NCBI RefSeq assembly: GCF_900094735.1
Contig: NZ_FMBM01000002.1
Coordinates: 1-64,000, forward strand
Direction of reading: 5' to 3'
Source: Saliniramus fredricksonii
GTDB taxonomy: Bacteria > Pseudomonadota > Alphaproteobacteria > Rhizobiales > Beijerinckiaceae
Length of the DNA: 64,000 bases
Positions 36,201 to 44,895 of this stretch are shown here, in pieces. The translations under genes were made by a program, and so were the position numbers. How positions within the stretch are numbered: position 1 is the stretch's first letter; every line of letters begins with the position of its first letter. A model generated the notes under the pieces. It worked only from the letters and a program-made list of their open reading frames with translations. It made no database searches and was not told where the DNA came from.

Positions 36201-36707
36201 TCGAGCCTCAACCGCGAGGGGCGCGAGCGCCTGCTGGCGGCTTTCGACGTGGTCAACGGCCATTTCAAGGCGCTGTTTGCGACCCTGTTCGGCGGCGGCG
36301 AGGCGGAGCTGACCCTGGTCGATTCGGATGATCCGCTGGAAGCCGGGCTCGAAATCCTCGCGCGTCCGCCCGGCAAGAAGCCGCAGACCATGACGCTGCT
36401 TTCCGGCGGCGAGCAGGCGCTGACCGCGACGGCGCTGATCTTCGCGGTGTTCCTGACCAATCCCTCGCCGATCTGCGTGCTCGATGAGGTCGATGCGCCG
36501 CTCGATGATTCGAATGTCGAGCGCTATTGCGATCTCCTCGACGAGATGGCCCGCACCACGCGCACGCGTTTTCTCGTGATCACCCACAATCCGATCACCA
36601 TGGCGCGGATGAACCGGCTCTACGGCGTGACCATGGCCGAGCGCGGCGTCTCGCAACTGGTCAGCGTCGATCTGGAGCAGGCGGAACAGCTGCGGGAGGC
36701 CGGTTGA
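33255..36707 (+). CDS. smc: Chromosome segregation ATPase SMC
   Basis: 1150 residues. Walker A [20 protein letters not shown] at the N-terminus, and the C-terminal signature [18 protein letters not shown] with Walker B [14 protein letters not shown]. Two long Ala/Arg/Glu-rich coiled coils flank a hinge around residues 510-620. The head domains dimerise on ATP, and the ring with ScpA/ScpB compacts and segregates chromosomes. Length is normal for alphaproteobacteria. The long open frames on the opposite strand here are composition artefacts. Confidence 0.96.
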   Translation: [1150 protein letters not shown]

Positions 36708-36799
36708 AACGCTGCAGGTGCGAAACAAACCGGACGAAGTTTTCACGCTGGGCCGATTTATTTATATGAATCAAATAGTTAATAGTTTCATCGTGATCC

Positions 36800-36828
36800 T
36801 TGACACGGTATCGAGCCCCCAATATGGT
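36800..36828 (+). promoter_or_regulatory. Promoter of the ATP synthase Fo operon
   Basis: TTGACA at 36800-36805, a 17-bp spacer, TATGGT at 36823-36828, about 55 bp upstream of atpI. Confidence 0.65.
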
Positions 36829-36882
36829 GCGCGCGGCTGACGGGGGCCGGTTTTTCTTGTCCTTCCCTCCCTTGACGGTGTC

Positions 36883-37296
36883 ATGATGGTTGATCCGCAA
36901 CGGCACGGGAATGACAAAGACGAGCCGAAACCCGGCGACGAAGCCGAATTGTCCACGAGGCTCGCGCGTCTCGACTCCCGGTTGGGCGAAATCTCGTCCG
37001 GGCAGGAGAAAGCCGCAAAAGCCGCACGGCGCAAGGCCTCCGATGCCAGCGGGCTCGGCCAGGCATTTCGCCTTTCGGCCGAGTTCATTGCCGGCGTGAT
37101 TGCCGGCGGATTTCTCGGCTGGATGCTGGACAGTTTCGTGGGTTCGTCGCCCTGGGGGTTCATCATCGGCCTGCTTTTGGGTTTCGGATCGGGCATGCTG
37201 AACATGCTGCGCGCATCCGGGGAGTTGAATCGCAAGGCGACCTCGGATAAGTCCCCCGTGTCTGCACGGCGGCCCGAGGACGACGCGCGTGACTGA
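36883..37296 (+). CDS. atpI: ATP synthase assembly protein AtpI
   Basis: 137 residues. A charged N-terminal third is followed by two membrane segments ([20 protein letters not shown], then [20 protein letters not shown]), the AtpI/AtpQ pattern of alphaproteobacteria. It aids assembly of the c-ring and possibly Mg2+ handling. First gene of atpIBEF'F, 100 bp upstream of atpB. A second ATG at 36886 is equally possible as the start. Confidence 0.88.
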   Translation: MMVDPQRHGNDKDEPKPGDEAELSTRLARLDSRLGEISSGQEKAAKAARRKASDASGLGQAFRLSAEFIAGVIAGGFLGWMLDSFVGSSPWGFIIGLLLGFGSGMLNMLRASGELNRKATSDKSPVSARRPEDDARD

Positions 37297-37397
37297 AGGC
37301 GTCGCCGCAGGGCTGCGCAGCGACGGAAAAACTGGTTTTGGCGGCTGGCTCACGCATCCTGATGCGGCGTCCGGCGAGCAACGAGGATCCGAAGACG

Positions 37398-38147
37398 ATG
37401 GCGAGCCCGGTCAAGCAGTTCGAGATCTCCGAGATCATCCGCTTCGGCATGATCGGTGATTCGCCTGTCGCCCTGACCAATTCCGGTCTCCACATGATCC
37501 TCATCGTCGCTTTCATCACGGGCGGCCTGATGCTGGCGACGCGGGGCACGCTGCTGGTGCCCAATCGCTGGCAGAGCCTTGCCGAGACGATCTACGAATT
37601 CGTGGCGAACATGCTGCGCGAGGTGACCGGCAAGGAGGGCATGCGTTTCTTCCCGCTGGTCTTCTCGCTGTTTCTTTTCGTACTCGTGGCCAATCTCGTG
37701 GGGATGATACCGGGTGCCTTTACGGTAACCAGCCATATCATCATCACTTTCGCACTCGCGATCCTGGTGATCGGTACCGTTATCGTCTACGGACTCGTCA
37801 AGCACGGTTTCCACTTTCTCGGCCTCTTCGTGCCCTCCGGTGTGCCGTCGTGGCTGCTTCCGTTTATCGTGCTGATCGAGCTGATATCGTTCTTTTCCCG
37901 TCCGATCTCCTTGAGCTTGCGCTTGTTCGCCAACATGCTGGCGGGCCATATCGCGCTCAAGGTGTTCGCCGGCTTCATCGTGTCGCTGTTGTCGGTCGGT
38001 GGCATCGGGTACGTCCTGTTTCCGCTGCCCTTCCTGATGACATTCGCCCTGATCGCCTTCGAGATCTTCATTGCAGGCCTTCAAGCCTACGTCTTCACGG
38101 TGCTTACCTGCATCTACCTCAACGACGCGCTGCATCCCGGACACTGA
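37398..38147 (+). CDS. atpB: ATP synthase Fo subunit a
   Basis: 249 residues from ATG 37398 ([20 protein letters not shown]). The conserved helix [20 protein letters not shown] contains the essential arginine that faces the c-ring carboxylate. The last helices contain [20 protein letters not shown]. It forms the two proton half-channels of Fo in the inner membrane. The frame is open to 37338, but the start at 37398 gives the family's usual N-terminus. Confidence 0.95.
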   Translation: MASPVKQFEISEIIRFGMIGDSPVALTNSGLHMILIVAFITGGLMLATRGTLLVPNRWQSLAETIYEFVANMLREVTGKEGMRFFPLVFSLFLFVLVANLVGMIPGAFTVTSHIIITFALAILVIGTVIVYGLVKHGFHFLGLFVPSGVPSWLLPFIVLIELISFFSRPISLSLRLFANMLAGHIALKVFAGFIVSLLSVGGIGYVLFPLPFLMTFALIAFEIFIAGLQAYVFTVLTCIYLNDALHPGH

Positions 38148-38204
38148 GGATCGGCGCATTCGTCCACACCCTTCAGTTCGCCTGTCAATCCCAAGGAGTT
38201 CAAC

Positions 38205-38444
38205 ATGGATCCGATTCAACTCACTGAGGCCTTCAAGTATCTCGGCGCGGGTATCGCCTGCATCGGCATGGGTATCGCTGCGCTCGGCGTGGGTAATATC
38301 TTCGGCAACTTCCTCTCCGGTGCGCTGCGCAATCCGACCGCTTCCGATGGCCAGTTCGCCCGCGCCTTCATCGGTGCCGCCCTTGCGGAAGGCCTCGGGA
38401 TCTTCTGTCTCGTCGTCGCGCTGGTTCTGCTCTTCGTCGTCTGA
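38205..38444 (+). CDS. atpE: ATP synthase Fo subunit c
   Basis: 79 residues, two membrane helices joined by the polar loop RNPTASDGQ. The proton-binding carboxylate is Glu62 (ALAEGLGIFC). The glycine-rich first helix GAGIACIGMGIAALGVGNIF is typical. It forms the rotating ring. AAGGAGTT precedes the ATG. Confidence 0.96.
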   Translation: MDPIQLTEAFKYLGAGIACIGMGIAALGVGNIFGNFLSGALRNPTASDGQFARAFIGAALAEGLGIFCLVVALVLLFVV

Positions 38445-38569
38445 CGCTCTTCCGGAATCGGGAGAGTGCGGCGGGGCGGCATCCGGCTGCCCCGTTGCGT
38501 GAGCCAGCCAATCGCATGCGCGCCGGGCTGGGGACAGTCCGGCACGCGCATTGAAGAGGCGTCAGTAAG

Positions 38570-39109
38570 ATGGCGATAGAAACCAGCATTGTGGTAGCGC
38601 AGGCCGCTGCAGATCAGGGCGCGTTCCCGCCTTTCGAGACGGATACCTTCCTGTCGCAGCTGATCTGGCTCGTGATCACCTTCACCGTGCTCTACACGCT
38701 GATGGTCCGTATCATCGCGCCACGCCTGCACGGCATCATCGAGAACCGTCAGGTGACCATCGCCCGCGATCTCGACACTGCCGCCCTCGCCAAGCAGAAG
38801 GCGGAAGAGGCAGGCGAAGCTTATGAAAAAGCGCTTGCCGAGGCCAAGGCCAAGGCGCAGGCGCTCGCGCAGAAGACGCGCGACAAGCTCGCCGCCGAAA
38901 GCGAAGAAAAGCGCACGCAGCTCGAGGCGGATCTCGCCGAACGGCTCGCCAATGCGGAAAAGACCATCGCCAGCCGCAAGGCCGAGGCCATGGGCAATGT
39001 CCGCGAAATCGCTGAGGAAGCCGCGACCGCCATGGTCGAGCGCCTTTCCGGCAACGCGCCGCCGCAGGGCGCCGTCTCGGCTGCACTCGACGCCGCGATG
39101 AAGCGCTGA
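38570..39109 (+). CDS. atpG: ATP synthase Fo subunit b'
   Basis: 179 residues with one N-terminal membrane segment (LSQLIWLVITFTVLYTLMVR) and a long Ala/Glu/Lys coiled coil. With subunit b it forms the peripheral stalk. The tandem b'/b arrangement is typical of alphaproteobacteria and phototrophs. In some annotations this gene is called atpF' or atpF2. It ends 16 bp before atpF. Confidence 0.9.
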   Translation: MAIETSIVVAQAAADQGAFPPFETDTFLSQLIWLVITFTVLYTLMVRIIAPRLHGIIENRQVTIARDLDTAALAKQKAEEAGEAYEKALAEAKAKAQALAQKTRDKLAAESEEKRTQLEADLAERLANAEKTIASRKAEAMGNVREIAEEAATAMVERLSGNAPPQGAVSAALDAAMKR

Positions 39110-39125
39110 ACAAGGAGCCGTCATC

Positions 39126-39620
39126 ATGAGTGCACTGCTCGCCAACACCTATTTCTGGCAGACTCTCGGCACTCTGCTGCTGATCTGGCTGCTCTTCCGC
39201 TTCAATGTCTTCCAGAAAGTCGGCGGCGGGCTCGACAAGCGCGCCGAGCGGATTTCCGCAGAGCTTGAGGAGGCCCGCCGACTGCGCGCCGAAGCCGAAG
39301 CCCTGCTTCTGGAATACGAGCGCAAGCGCGAACGCGCCGAGAGCGAGGCGACCGAGATCGTCAATGCCGCGCGCGAGGAGGCGGAACGCATCTCCAGAGA
39401 GGCCGAGGCGCGTCTCACCGATTTCATCGCGCGGCGCACCGCATCGGCCGAATCCAAGATCGCCCAGGCGGAGGAACAGGCCATGATCGAGGTCCGCGAT
39501 GCTGCCATCGCCTCGGCGGTCAAGGCTTCCGAGACCGTTCTGCGTGGCTCCGTTCAGGGGCCGCTCGGGGATGAACTGATCAAGCAGGGCTTGCAGGACA
39601 CACGGCGTACTCTGAGCTGA
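39126..39620 (+). CDS. atpF: ATP synthase Fo subunit b
   Basis: 164 residues. An N-terminal membrane anchor (FWQTLGTLLLIWLLFRFNVF) is followed by a charged coiled coil that reaches F1. It is the last gene of the operon and is followed within 50 bp by a terminator hairpin. The F1 genes are not in the window, as expected for organisms with split atp operons. Confidence 0.93.
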   Translation: MSALLANTYFWQTLGTLLLIWLLFRFNVFQKVGGGLDKRAERISAELEEARRLRAEAEALLLEYERKRERAESEATEIVNAAREEAERISREAEARLTDFIARRTASAESKIAQAEEQAMIEVRDAAIASAVKASETVLRGSVQGPLGDELIKQGLQDTRRTLS

Positions 39621-39666
39621 ACTGCCGGGCGCGCCCGGCTGTGCTTCCCGATATCATCCGATCATG

Positions 39667-39701
39667 AAAAGGCCGCACCGGTTTCCGGCGCGGCCTTTTT
39701 T
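39667..39701. terminator. Bidirectional intrinsic terminator between atpF and dgoA
   Basis: AAAAGGCCGC-ACCGG-TTT-CCGG-CGCGGCCTTTTTT folds into a GC-rich hairpin with a T run on both strands. It serves the atp operon (plus) and the convergent aldolase gene (minus). Confidence 0.8.
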
Positions 39702-39722
39702 CGAGACAGATGATGGCGCGTT

Positions 39723-40346
39723 TCAAAGAGCACGCCAAGTCCGAACCAGAGCCAGCGCATTCGACGCCACCTCCTCGGCGCTCATGCCGGGCTTGTAGAG
39801 ATTGGTGCCGAAGCCGAACCCGTCGGCGCCCTTCGCGTGAAAGGCTGCCATGCTCTGCGCATTGATGCCGCCGACGGGGATGAGCCTGGTGCCAGCGGGC
39901 AGGACCGCGCGGATATCCCCAAGATAATCCGGCCCCATCCGCGAGGCGGGGAAGATCTTGAGCGCGCGCGCCCCGTTCGCCACGGCGCTGAGCGCCTCGC
40001 TGGGGGTCAGGCAGCCGATCAACGGGATGAGCCCCGCCGCAGCACCGGCGCGAATCACGTCTGGATCGGTATTGGGCGTCACCATCAGCTGTGCGCCGAT
40101 CTGCGCAAGCCGGCGCACCTGCGTGACGTCGAGCACCGTGCCCGCGCCGGTGAGCACTTCCGGCGGGCAATGCGCGGCGAGCGCTGCGATGCTGTCGAAG
40201 GCGCGCGGCGAATTCAGCGGCACCTCGATGAGGCGGAAACCCGCCGCCATCAGCCCGTCGGCAACCGGAATGATCTCCTCCGGCGTGATCCCCCGCAATA
40301 CCGCGACGAGGGGGATATCGCGCATGGCGAGGTCGAACTTGTCCAT
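39723..40346 (-). CDS. dgoA: 2-dehydro-3-deoxy-6-phosphogalactonate aldolase (KDPG-aldolase family)
   Basis: 207 residues from ATG 40346 (MDKFDLAMRDIPLVAVLRGI). The KDPG/KDPGal aldolase barrel shows AGFRLIEVPLNSPRAFDSI, LTGAGTVLDVTQVRRLAQIG (Glu and related active-site positions) and ARALKIFPASRMGPDYLGDI with the Schiff-base lysine in LKIFPA. The IEVPLNSP motif favours the DgoA (galactonate) branch over Eda. It cleaves KDPGal to pyruvate and glyceraldehyde 3-phosphate. No other sugar-acid genes are adjacent, so its pathway context is unclear. Confidence 0.82.
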   Translation of the reverse strand: MDKFDLAMRDIPLVAVLRGITPEEIIPVADGLMAAGFRLIEVPLNSPRAFDSIAALAAHCPPEVLTGAGTVLDVTQVRRLAQIGAQLMVTPNTDPDVIRAGAAAGLIPLIGCLTPSEALSAVANGARALKIFPASRMGPDYLGDIRAVLPAGTRLIPVGGINAQSMAAFHAKGADGFGFGTNLYKPGMSAEEVASNALALVRTWRAL

Positions 40347-40495
40347 CTGAGGGCTCCCGGGGCTGCTATATCGGCACGAACGCATGACCACGTCGTGAAA
40401 CCGGCGCCAGTCTAACCCGCCGGAAGGCATCTTGCAGCGGGCAAGCACGCAGACGGGCATGCCGGCCCCTGCGCCATTCGCGCCGCCCGGCCCGT

Positions 40496-41206
40496 TCAGC
40501 GGCGGGTGCCGGCCACGGCTGTGGGCGAGGCCGCGACACCCCCCAGCGATACCCAGCGCGCATCGTCGCGCCCCTCGCGCTTGATATAGACGTAAGGCGT
40601 CTCGTCCCAGGGCAGGACCGCGTCGGTGACGTTGTCGAGGATGAAGACGCCGCGATCAGTCCTGACCTCGAGCACGGCATGGCCTTCATTGCGCGTATCG
40701 AGCACCACATTCATGCGCATGGCCCGGCGCGGCAGGCCGGCATCGGCGAGGCGCCTGCGCTTGAGCAACTGGTAATCCTCACAATCACCATAGCCCGCCT
40801 CGGGAAAATCCCAGCTATCGGCGGTGCCCCATTGCTCCATGTCGGTCATCGGGGCGATGGCGGCATTGACCTCGCGGTTGACGCGGGTGATCAGCGCCCA
40901 GATCTGCGGCGTCAGGGTGACATGGCCCGCCTCGCGCGGATCGACCGCGCATTCGAGCGGATGCCGCTGGCAGAAGACGCGCCAGGCCGGGATCGGACGG
41001 GCGTCGCCGACGGCTTCGAGCGGTGTGACGCGCTCGGGCACGGTGGCATATTGCTGGGCCTGTGCGGGGGCGGCGTCGAGCATTGTCATCATGGCGAGCA
41101 TGATCGCCCCCGCGATCATGCCGAAGCGCAAGCTCCGTTCCCTGCCGCCGGAGGTCCGCGCCGGCACCACCTCTGCCGCGACATCCCGTGCCTGATGATC
41201 CCGCAT
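40496..41206 (-). CDS. Transglutaminase-like cysteine peptidase (BTLCP/DUF920), copy 1
   Basis: 236 residues from ATG 41206. A membrane/signal segment (MIAGAIMLAMMTMLDAAPAQ, AQA-Q cleavage-like) precedes the BTLCP domain. The catalytic Cys lies in GYGDCEDYQLLKRRRLADAG, the His in NEGHAVLEVRTDRGVFI and the Asp in LDNVTDAVLPWDETPYVY. Related proteins, including LapG, act in the periplasm, LapG by cleaving adhesins under c-di-GMP control. No LapD partner is adjacent. A full CtrA box lies 30 bp upstream. A paralogue follows the same orientation upstream (41471-42112). Confidence 0.85.
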   Translation of the reverse strand: MRDHQARDVAAEVVPARTSGGRERSLRFGMIAGAIMLAMMTMLDAAPAQAQQYATVPERVTPLEAVGDARPIPAWRVFCQRHPLECAVDPREAGHVTLTPQIWALITRVNREVNAAIAPMTDMEQWGTADSWDFPEAGYGDCEDYQLLKRRRLADAGLPRRAMRMNVVLDTRNEGHAVLEVRTDRGVFILDNVTDAVLPWDETPYVYIKREGRDDARWVSLGGVAASPTAVAGTRR

Positions 41207-41235
41207 GCCCCCGGCTCCCCAATCTGCCAGACATT

Positions 41236-41250
41236 TTAATAAAATGTTAA
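41236..41250 (-). promoter_or_regulatory. CtrA box upstream of the BTLCP peptidase gene
   Basis: TTAA (41236-41239), seven bases, TTAA (41247-41250), followed by CC. This matches the full CtrA recognition sequence TTAA-N7-TTAA. It lies just upstream of the minus-strand start at 41206. Confidence 0.6.
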
Positions 41251-41470
41251 CCAAAGCTGACAGGCGCCGGGGACGCGTTCAAGCCCTAAGGGGAAACACG
41301 GTTAACGCCGGGCTGTGGCGTTGCGGCGCTACAACGTTCGTGAAGCGGAACAGGCGGTCAAAAGGAACGGGGCCAGCTGTCTGGCAGCTGGCCCCGTATG
41401 CGAGCCCGGTCTGGGGACGGGAGGTGGGGACGTGACCGGGGGTCGCAATCTCGTGCGTCGGCTGCCCTCC

Positions 41471-42112
41471 TCAGCGCGCCGCCGTGGCGGTCGGGGCCGA
41501 AGTATGGCCGAGCGACGTCCAGGCGGTGGCGTGCTGGCTTTCGCGGGACACGTAGACATAAGGTGTCTCGTGCCAGGACACGACCTCGTCGGTGACGTTG
41601 TCGAGGATGAAATCGCCGCGATCGGTGCGGACCATCAGGACGGCGTGGCCTTCGCCCTGCTCGTCGATCACCACGGTCATGCGCATGGCGCGGCGTGACA
41701 GCCCGGCATCGGCGAGGCGTTTGCGCTTGAGCAACTGGTAATCCTCGCAATCGCCGTAGCCGGAATCGGGAAAGGTCCAGTGATCGGGGGTGCCGTAGAG
41801 CTCCATGTCGGTCCTGGCGATGATCTCTCCATTGACCGCACGGTTGATCTCGTTGATCAGCGCCCAGTTGTCCCGCGTCAAGGTGATGATGGCGGCTTCG
41901 GACATGTCGACACGGCATTCCTGCGGATGTTGCCGGCAGAAATCCACCCAGCCGGCGATGGGACTTGCGCTGCCCTGTTCGATGGGCACGCCGGCGTTTC
42001 CGGCGCCCGAGGCCTGCATCGTCTCTCGCGCATCGGCGAGAACCGGCAAGGCGAGGAATGTCCCGATAGCCAATGCGAAGATGGCTGCACGTTTCGACAT
42101 GGTCAAAAGCAT
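41471..42112 (-). CDS. Transglutaminase-like cysteine peptidase (BTLCP/DUF920), copy 2
   Basis: 213 residues from ATG 42112 (MLLTMSKRAAIFALAIGTFL), behind an AGGGAGA site. A signal peptide with an ADA-R cleavage-like end is visible. The catalytic core is nearly the same as copy 1: GYGDCEDYQLLKRKRLADAG (Cys), GEGHAVLMVRTDRGDFI (His) and LDNVTDEVVSWHETPYVY (Asp). It is a tandem duplicate that has diverged outside the core. No CtrA box is seen in front of it, and a short inverted repeat (42117-42140) lies just upstream of its start. Confidence 0.85.
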   Translation of the reverse strand: MLLTMSKRAAIFALAIGTFLALPVLADARETMQASGAGNAGVPIEQGSASPIAGWVDFCRQHPQECRVDMSEAAIITLTRDNWALINEINRAVNGEIIARTDMELYGTPDHWTFPDSGYGDCEDYQLLKRKRLADAGLSRRAMRMTVVIDEQGEGHAVLMVRTDRGDFILDNVTDEVVSWHETPYVYVSRESQHATAWTSLGHTSAPTATAAR

Positions 42113-42346
42113 GATCGTCTCCCTGTCCACGGGGAGACGATGGCGCATCGGTTTTGTTTGCCGCTGAAGCAGACAGTTCAAATTTTATCGAATCCCGGCA
42201 TCGCCCAAACCTCTCTGCCGTCAGGGAAAATCAGCCGTCAGTGAAAAGCCTCGATTCTCGGAGATCCCGGTAAGGGCTGCTTAAGGACCTGCAATCCATG
42301 ACCCGGGAGCATTCCGGGGTTTGACATTTCGCGCCGGATTGGAGAG

Positions 42347-44152
42347 ATGACCGGAATCCTTTGCCTCCTCGCCCGGATGGCGGGGAGCCGGCCGGAGTCC
42401 CGCATGACGATGCCCCGCGAAAGCAGTGCTTTCTCCCGTGACGTGATCGATGCCCCTTCCCGCGCACAGCCGCAGCAGGGTCGCGGTCTGGCCGGGCGTC
42501 TGATGCTGTTCGTCGAGGGGGGGCATGCGCGCGCCTGCGCGCTCCTGATGCTGATCGCCTGCATCTGTTTCCTGCCCGGAATCACGTTTCTGCAGCCGAT
42601 GGACCGAGACGAGCCGCGTTATACGCAGGCGACGAAGCAGATGCTGGAGACCGGCGATTTCATCGATATCCGCTTCCAGGACGAGGCGCGCCACAAGAAA
42701 CCCGTGGGCATCTACTGGATGCAGGCTGCAAGCGTGAGCGTCGCGGAAATGCTCGGCGTGCCGGAGGCGCGCACCAATGTCGCGATCTACCGCGTGCCCT
42801 CGATCCTCGGCGCGCTGGGTGCGGTACTCGCCACATACTGGGCCGGGCTCGCTCTCGCCAGAAGGCGTGAGGCCTTTCTCGCCGCCGCCTTCATGGCGGC
42901 CAGCCTGATCCTGATGGTCGAAGCGCGGCTCGCCAAGACCGACGCCATGCTGCTGGCCTGTATCGTCGTCGCCATGGGTGCGCTGGCGCGCGCCTATCTG
43001 GTCCGGGGCGCGGCCATCCTGCCATGGGCGCATGTGCTGTTGTTCTGGGGGGCGATCGGGCTCGGCGTTCTGATCAAGGGCCCGGTGATCCTTCTCTTCG
43101 CCGGTCTCGCCGCCGTGACCCTGAGCATCCGCGAGCGCTCCCTCGACTGGCTGCGCGCCCTGCGCCCCGGTATCGGCATCCTGATCGCCCTCGCCATCGC
43201 CGCGCCTTGGTTCATCGCCATTGGCTGGCGGGCCGGTGCCGATTTCTTCGCTGCATCGGCAGGGCAGGACATGCTGGGCAAGCTTGGCACCGCGCAGATC
43301 TACCACTGGGCGCCGCCGGGGACCTATCTCGCGCTGTTCTTCGTCACCTTCTGGCCCGCCGCCATTCTGGCTTCGATCGCCGTGCCCTTCGCCTGGGCGA
43401 ACCGGCGGGTGGATGTCGTGGCCTTCCTGCTTGCCTGGATCGTCCCGGGCTGGATCGTCTTCGAACTGGTGCCGACCAAACTGCCGCATTACGTGATGCC
43501 GGTCTATCCGGCGATCGCGATCCTCACCGCCATGGCGATCAGCCACGGTTTCGTCGGCCCGCATCGTCCGCTGGCGCGCCCCGTCGGGATATTTCTCGCC
43601 TTTGTGCCGCTGGTGCTCGTCATCGCCCTGCCGATCGCCGGGATCCAGCTCGGTGACGGGACGCTGCTCTTCGGGATGCCGCTCGTCGTCGTGGCGGCGC
43701 TGATCGGGCTCTTCGCCTGGCGACAGTTCCTGAAAGGCCGGGTGGTGCCCGCCGCCCTGACCGCCGTCGCCTCGGCCATGGTGCTGTCCATCGGTGTCTT
43801 CCAGTTCGTGCAGCCGCTCCTGCGCTCGCTGCAGGTCTCGCCTGATCTGGCCGCCGTGGCGCGCAGTCTCGATTGTGCCGATCCGGCCTTCGGAACATTG
43901 GGCTATCGCGAGCCGAGCCTCGTCTTCCTCGTGGGGACGGATCTCGCCATGCTGAATTCCGGCGCTGATGCCGTCTCATTCCTCGAAGGGGGCGATTGCC
44001 GGATGGTCTTCGTCGAATCCCGCCAGCAGGAACCCTTCATTGCTGCGCTACGCGAGAGCGAGGTCACGCCGGCCCTGCTCACGCGGGTCGAGGGCTTCAA
44101 CATCAATGGCGGACGCGCTCTCGATATCGGCGTCTACAGGGTTGCACCATGA
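42347..44152 (+). CDS. ArnT-like lipid-linked glycosyltransferase (GT83/PMT family)
   Basis: 601 residues from ATG 42347; an in-frame ATG at 42404 is an alternative. The periplasmic acidic motif PMDRDEPRYTQATKQMLETG after the first membrane segment is the DE catalytic site of ArnT/PMT enzymes. About 12 membrane segments follow, with a C-terminal periplasmic domain. These enzymes transfer a sugar from a polyprenyl phosphate to lipid A or core. The downstream overlapping GT2 gene would make the polyprenyl-phosphate sugar. The sugar (aminoarabinose, galacturonate or other) cannot be inferred. Confidence 0.88.
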   Translation: MTGILCLLARMAGSRPESRMTMPRESSAFSRDVIDAPSRAQPQQGRGLAGRLMLFVEGGHARACALLMLIACICFLPGITFLQPMDRDEPRYTQATKQMLETGDFIDIRFQDEARHKKPVGIYWMQAASVSVAEMLGVPEARTNVAIYRVPSILGALGAVLATYWAGLALARRREAFLAAAFMAASLILMVEARLAKTDAMLLACIVVAMGALARAYLVRGAAILPWAHVLLFWGAIGLGVLIKGPVILLFAGLAAVTLSIRERSLDWLRALRPGIGILIALAIAAPWFIAIGWRAGADFFAASAGQDMLGKLGTAQIYHWAPPGTYLALFFVTFWPAAILASIAVPFAWANRRVDVVAFLLAWIVPGWIVFELVPTKLPHYVMPVYPAIAILTAMAISHGFVGPHRPLARPVGIFLAFVPLVLVIALPIAGIQLGDGTLLFGMPLVVVAALIGLFAWRQFLKGRVVPAALTAVASAMVLSIGVFQFVQPLLRSLQVSPDLAAVARSLDCADPAFGTLGYREPSLVFLVGTDLAMLNSGADAVSFLEGGDCRMVFVESRQQEPFIAALRESEVTPALLTRVEGFNINGGRALDIGVYRVAP

Positions 44153-44895
44153 CGCTCGAGGATCATTCCCGCCCCCGTCTCAGTGTCATCGTCCCCGTCA
44201 GAAACGAGGCGGCGAACCTGCTGCCGCTGATCACGGAGATCGAGGCAGCCTGCGCGGAGATCGACGGGTTCGAGATCGTCTATGTCGATGACGGTTCGAA
44301 CGACGAGACGCCGCGCATCCTGCGCGAGGCAATGGCGGAAAAACCGCATCTGAAAGTGTTTCGCCATGCGCAGAGCTGTGGCCAGAGCGCCGCCGTGCGC
44401 ACGGGGGTGACGGGCGCCTCGGGGCTGTATTGCTGCACCATCGACGGGGACGGCCAGAACGATCCGGCCTTCATTCCCAAACTCCTCGCGGCGCTGGAGG
44501 CCGGCGGGCCGGGGGTTGGCCTCGCGGCAGGCCAGCGGCTCGGTCGCAAGGGGTTGCGCAAGCGGCTGCAATCACGGCTGGCCAATGCGGTGCGCGGCGC
44601 GATTCTGCGAGACGGTACCCGCGACAGCGGCTGCGGGCTGAAATGCTTTGCCCGCGCCACCTATCTGCGTCTGCCCTATTTCGATGCGCTGCACCGCTTC
44701 ATGCCGGCGCTGATCCGGCGCGAGGGTCTGGATATCGTGCATGTCGACGTGCAGGACCGCTCACGCTTCGCCGGCGTGTCGAATTACGGCCTGTTCGACC
44801 GGCTCTGGGTGGGTCTGCTTGATCTGATGGGCGTCTGGTGGTTGATCCGGCGCAGGCGGCGCGTGCCGCAGGTGGAAGAGGTAACGCGTTCATGA
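44149..44895 (+). CDS. Polyprenyl-phosphate glycosyltransferase (GT2, DPM1/ArnC-like)
   Basis: 248 residues, with the start overlapping the previous stop (ATGA). GT-A fold motifs LSVIVPVRNEAANLLPLITE, IVYVDDGSNDETPRILREAM and the metal-binding CTIDGDGQNDPAFIPKLL. There are no extended C-terminal membrane helices, unlike ArnC, so it is closer to DPM1-type enzymes. It moves a sugar from a nucleotide to polyprenyl phosphate in the cytoplasm. It is coupled to the ArnT-like gene before and the LABN gene after it. Confidence 0.88.
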   Translation: MTLEDHSRPRLSVIVPVRNEAANLLPLITEIEAACAEIDGFEIVYVDDGSNDETPRILREAMAEKPHLKVFRHAQSCGQSAAVRTGVTGASGLYCCTIDGDGQNDPAFIPKLLAALEAGGPGVGLAAGQRLGRKGLRKRLQSRLANAVRGAILRDGTRDSGCGLKCFARATYLRLPYFDALHRFMPALIRREGLDIVHVDVQDRSRFAGVSNYGLFDRLWVGLLDLMGVWWLIRRRRRVPQVEEVTRS

